From contig DASPFY010000039.1 of assembly GCA_035620895.1 (NCBI GenBank), positions 112,402 to 176,401 on the forward strand: a stretch of 64,000 nucleotides of DNA, in the 5' to 3' direction. The notes under the pieces are model-generated. The model searched no databases. It had not been told where the DNA came from and was given only the letters and a program-made list of their open reading frames with translations. Numbering within the stretch: the stretch's first letter is position 1; the number at the start of each line of letters is the position of its first letter. This document shows positions 60,982-64,000 of this stretch, piece by piece. A program made the position numbers and the translations under genes. The stretch comes from TA-21 sp035620895. GTDB taxonomy: Archaea > Thermoproteota > Nitrososphaeria > Nitrososphaerales > Nitrososphaeraceae.

Positions 60982-62514
60982 TCAGTAATTGGATCTGATA
61001 TCAATCATTTTTGAGCTATTATTGATTCTTAAACTGGTAAATGGATATCTTTTTAAATCCATCACATCGATAAAGTTCTCATCAAACCTTTTGAGACTAT
61101 GAGTAGAGTTGAAGGCAACGTTGAAAATTTTGCTTCGTGATGTGGTGGAGTCACCCAGAATCGAGAGAAAGCGATCGTCTATCATCATTATGAATCTGTC
61201 AGCCTTTATAGCTTTGTTACTGTAGTAACTATGGGTATCAAAACTTTTATTGAATATAGATTGGGGTATCCACAAATATTCTGGACTTGATATGATTGTC
61301 AGTTCGTTGTTATGAGTTTTAACATCTGATCTGTTTTCTGCATTATCTCCCCTAGTAGGTATTTGCGACACAAGAAAGGAAACAGCTTTATAATAATTAG
61401 AATTGAGTTCTAGAGAAATCAACATACTTGTATTGATTAGAGCAAACAATACGATACTTGAAATTAAGACATATTGTATGACCCTTAATTGAAATTTCTC
61501 TACTAGCTTTTGACATATACTGTCAAGCAATAATGCACCTGTTATGCAAAATGAAGGTATTAGTATGATTAGATGAAATGGTACAACATATCCGATCAGA
61601 TAGAAAAATGCGATAAGAGGTGCAATCCACAGGATCAGGAAAATATCTCGTTTAAGGACTGAAAAAACAAATCCTCCAATACCTAAAATAAAGAATACTG
61701 GATCAGTTAGCAAAAAATCATGGAGTGAGTCAATTAGTGGCCTGCCTTCTCTATTCGTTTGATATATAATCCCTTTTACCCATTCATCCAAATCTCCTGA
61801 TAAAGCAGCATGCATTGGCCACAAGGACGGGACAAATATGGATGGAACCAACCAAAGTGCTAGATATTTCCAACGCTTAGTATTAGTATATATCAGAAAT
61901 ATTCCAAGCGGCATTATTGTGAAAGCGGGAATTTTAGTAAATATTGCCAATCCCATAAATAATCCTGATACTATAATTGATACCTTTTTTTCATGTTTTG
62001 CAGCTGAATTTGAATATAGCAAAAGCAAAATTGATGTAAGCATTAATGGTAACTGAATTGATTCAAGAAGGACCGTTCTGGTCATTAAGTTGTATGGCAT
62101 GACAGCAAAAAGAATCGAAGAGATTAACGCTACCCTTTTGTTATACCTCCGTTCTGTGATCTTCCAAATAAGAATTAAATCGACAATAGCAAGGCTACCT
62201 ACCAATATGCGAGGAACTAAAAACAGTCCCTCAATAGTGGCTGCGGATTGTGAGGAATCGTTTACAATAAAATTAGGAAATCCTATGGACTTGAATACCC
62301 CTGCGAGAAATATTTGACCAAAATACGGACTGAGATACCTATTTTGAGGCTGAAATCCCTCGCCCTCCATAGTTGATATTGCCTTTCTCAAATAATGTCC
62401 CTCATCCACATCAATGAATGGAAAACCTGTAACATTCCAAAGATGTGTGTATCCAACAAGACCAAGGAGAATAGATAAAAGAATAATTATTTTCAGCTTA
62501 CCGTGATTTGTCAT
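60982..62514 (-). CDS. GT39-type membrane glycosyltransferase
   Basis: 510 residues with about 11 helices. The first loop carries D-V-D-E-G-H-Y (35-41), the GT-C acidic motif of dolichyl-phosphate-mannose mannosyltransferases and ArnT. The last 130 residues are a soluble, extracellular-type domain. It moves a sugar from a polyprenyl-phosphate donor to protein or lipid. ATG start. Convergent with the NodB gene; a shared role in surface glycans is inferred. Confidence 0.87.
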   Translation of the reverse strand: MTNHGKLKIIILLSILLGLVGYTHLWNVTGFPFIDVDEGHYLRKAISTMEGEGFQPQNRYLSPYFGQIFLAGVFKSIGFPNFIVNDSSQSAATIEGLFLVPRILVGSLAIVDLILIWKITERRYNKRVALISSILFAVMPYNLMTRTVLLESIQLPLMLTSILLLLYSNSAAKHEKKVSIIVSGLFMGLAIFTKIPAFTIMPLGIFLIYTNTKRWKYLALWLVPSIFVPSLWPMHAALSGDLDEWVKGIIYQTNREGRPLIDSLHDFLLTDPVFFILGIGGFVFSVLKRDIFLILWIAPLIAFFYLIGYVVPFHLIILIPSFCITGALLLDSICQKLVEKFQLRVIQYVLISSIVLFALINTSMLISLELNSNYYKAVSFLVSQIPTRGDNAENRSDVKTHNNELTIISSPEYLWIPQSIFNKSFDTHSYYSNKAIKADRFIMMIDDRFLSILGDSTTSRSKIFNVAFNSTHSLKRFDENFIDVMDLKRYPFTSLRINNSSKMIDIRSNY

Positions 62515-62879
62515 TTAAGGATGTTCTTACTTAACAAATTTACGAATATTTAAGCTCTATAGATGTGATTTAAGGTGTTTAAAGGGTATTTCTTAGTATC
62601 AACAGTGTATTTGATTGGCTTAATTCTTTGTCTAGATATTCAATTAGTTTTTTTTAATTGTTCAATGGTAGAAATTCTATTATCAGAATATGATACTCCG
62701 GAAGGAAATTAATTGCCTACAATACGAATCCACTGTTAGTCCTGAGATCCTCTTATCTGAACTAGGTTCATGATAAGCCAGAAGAGATGAATCTGCATTT
62801 TCAGATGGGTCGCAATTTGAAGATCTAAATTTAGGCGTCACTTTCAACACCTTTCTTATGGTAACGAAACAATTTTAAT
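62515..62879. other. Intergenic region with repeat units
   Basis: ATCAGAATAT-N8-GGAAGGA at 62682-62706. A second unit (about 62769-62822) reads M-N-L-H-F-Q-M-G-R, close to M-N-L-E-F-Q-L-G-R at 63526. No intact gene. Confidence 0.5.
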
Positions 62880-63332
62880 CTACCTTTCCCCTTCGTTGCT
62901 TCGTGAAGGATGCAAATAAAGGCACTTCCCTGATTTGTATCCCAAAACTGTGTAGATTGTGGTATCATCTTCTGGTTCAAGTGCTTCGTATTTAACCCCT
63001 GCTGCACTCACAGAAATATATTGTAGACACCAGTGATCATACCTACCCACAGGTTCGAATCGAACATAGACAGGGTAAAGGCTAATATCTTCTGAATCTA
63101 GCGGAGGAAGGGCTTTAGGATCATTGAATATAGGATTGTTCACGTTTACTTCGCCTGCTACCGCACTCATACCCGCCGAGTAAGTGTGTTCCGCACCACG
63201 CTCAAAATCTTCATATGATGTGCCTACGTGGAACTCTCTGCCACAAAAACCAACGTATACTTCTCCGTCTGTTCCTGCATCTTCAATATCGGCCGTCCGG
63301 ATTCTAAATACTATCTTTTGAACCGTTACCAT
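62880..63332 (-). CDS. PLAT/LH2-like domain protein
   Basis: 150 residues. I-R-T-A-D-I-E-D-A-G-T-D-G-E-V-Y-V near the N-terminus is the PLAT/LH2 calcium- and lipid-binding signature, and R-Y-D-H-W-C-L-Q-Y-I-S-V fits its later strands. There is no signal peptide and no enzyme attached. The protein may bind lipid, glycan or a partner. ATG start. Repeats flank the gene on both sides. Confidence 0.7.
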   Translation of the reverse strand: MVTVQKIVFRIRTADIEDAGTDGEVYVGFCGREFHVGTSYEDFERGAEHTYSAGMSAVAGEVNVNNPIFNDPKALPPLDSEDISLYPVYVRFEPVGRYDHWCLQYISVSAAGVKYEALEPEDDTTIYTVLGYKSGKCLYLHPSRSNEGER

Positions 63333-63500
63333 CCTAGTAAAATATGCAGGTAAAAATATAAGTTTTATACGACTTCGACTAGTCGAAATCGATCAAGTTC
63401 CTAGCTTAACCTGATTTTTCAAGACTGATTGCAATAAGAAATTTCTTTTTTCTTTATGCAGAGAGGTTTCAGTCACATCAGCCAAATACCAAAAATTGTG

Positions 63501-63560
63501 TTCAAAATATAGTGTACCGGAAGGAATGAATCTAGAATTTCAGTTGGGTCGTCGTTAGAG
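63501..63560. repeat. Copy of the dispersed repeat, right of the PLAT gene
   Basis: TTCAAAATAT-N8-GGAAGGA followed by ATGAATCTAGAATTTCAG and TTGGGTCG, similar to ATGAATCTGCATTTTCAG and ATGGGTCG at about 62786-62812. Confidence 0.6.
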
Positions 63561-63696
63561 CTTTCTAGTTCTTAAAAGTCGATGAAAAGAAAACCTTATC
63601 CTATCTTTAGGGCCAAATGCAATTTAGTTTGTTTGGTAAATTTTAATTAATTAAACTTTTAGAAATGTTGATATAAGTTAGAAAATTCTATAATAT

Positions 63697-64000
63697 ATGA
63701 TTAATTACAATGGGCCGAACTTTTTCTTCGTGCTCTTGGCATTAGTCATTTTATTACCGATAATTTCTCCATTTTCAATAACTAGTTACGTTGATGCAAA
63801 ATCGGATCAGGGCGAAGAAAGTAGCAGCAATAAGGGTGATAACGGCAAAGGCCATGGCAAAGGTCACGACAAAGGTGATGATGGAGATGATGGAGATGAT
63901 GGAGATGATGGAGATGATGGAGATGATGGAGATGATGGAGATGATGGAGATGATGGAGATGATGGAGATGATGGAGATGATGGAGATGATGGAGATGATG
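63697..64000 (+). CDS. Secreted protein with Gly-Asp-Asp repeats, cut by the window end
   Basis: ATG start with a TATA-like tract ahead. The signal peptide (F-F-F-V-L-L-A-L-V-I-L-L-P-I-I-S) ends near V-D-A-K. A Gly/Lys/His-rich stretch (G-K-G-H-G-K-G-H-D-K-G) leads into a perfect run of D-D-G units that continues past 64000. Acidic D-D-G repeats should bind Ca2+ or other cations, or extend as a rod. Confidence 0.8.
   Translation, partial: MINYNGPNFFFVLLALVILLPIISPFSITSYVDAKSDQGEESSSNKGDNGKGHGKGHDKGDDGDDGDDGDDGDDGDDGDDGDDGDDGDDGDDGDDGDDGDD
63877..64000 (+). repeat. 9-bp tandem repeat (GATGATGGA)n
   Basis: Nearly 14 perfect copies of the 9-mer to the window edge. In frame, each encodes Asp-Asp-Gly. 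Copy number is prone to slippage. Confidence 0.95.

Noticed and set aside
63045..63065. tRNA T-arm-like GGTTCGAATC
   Set aside because: Lies inside the PLAT-like gene and no cloverleaf forms around it.
1..64000. CRISPR arrays, rRNA, intact insertion sequences
   Set aside because: Looked for repeat-spacer periodicity, rRNA motifs and transposase genes; none seen.

Overview
The window is A+T-rich archaeal DNA, and its housekeeping genes point to the Nitrososphaeria (ammonia-oxidising Thaumarchaeota). They include hypusine-type aIF5A, ribosomal proteins S8e and L13e, the aCPSF1/FttA beta-CASP termination nuclease, ScpA/ScpB, a UPF0147 protein and the archaeal early shikimate pair (ADH synthase plus dehydroquinate synthase II). 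A class III polyhydroxyalkanoate (PHA) synthase, many small secreted proteins, frequent TTG starts and TATA boxes close to start codons fit the Nitrososphaera/Nitrosocosmicus side of that group. The genus is inference: no ammonia oxidation gene or rRNA is in the window.

Layout. 0-12 kb is a conserved core: aromatic amino acid entry genes, a divergent PII protein under a strong palindrome, a CBS/zinc-finger protein, L13e, an elongator tRNA-Met, DedA, a YfcE-type phosphoesterase, aIF5A, a GT2 glycosyltransferase, a divergent porphobilinogen-synthase-like gene, S8e-ScpB-ScpA and UPF0147. 12-17 kb has aCPSF1, an M50 site-2 protease, a TauE/SafE permease and two tiny C2H2-type zinc-finger genes. 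17-20.5 kb is a PHA locus: an alpha/beta hydrolase, an AbrB-tailed phasin-like protein, and phaE-phaC beneath GTTAAC palindromes.

From about 20.5 kb to the end the DNA is accessory and loosely packed: secreted proteins, membrane proteins, regulators and much non-coding sequence. Several families occur twice: patatin phospholipases (29.3 and 41.9 kb), HdeD membrane domains (28.5 kb alone, 33.7 kb fused to a GH5 glycosidase), CHRD proteins (25.6 and 38.9 kb) and the RskA-like domain (37.5 kb intact, 55.7 kb broken). A 162-bp near-identical inverted copy of the MFS gene tail lies 4.6 kb from its source. The gaps hold decayed genes: a ferritin remnant (54.6 kb), a P-loop remnant (51.3 kb), interrupted small ORFs (21.6, 46.0, 49.8 kb) and a dispersed repeat (27.0, 57.8, 59.4, 62.7, 63.5 kb).

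Numerous genes act at or outside the membrane: PQQ-type sugar dehydrogenase, NodB-like deacetylase, GT39 glycosyltransferase, GH5 fusion, HYR/cadherin-like adhesin, PLAT-like protein, potassium-type channel, Na+/H+ antiporter and MFS exporter. I read this half as a surface and stress island undergoing duplication and decay. No CRISPR array, rRNA or intact insertion sequence was seen. The most novel-looking items are the HdeD-GH5 fusion, the divergent PBGS-like protein, the AbrB-tailed PHA protein with its palindromes, and the gene remnants.
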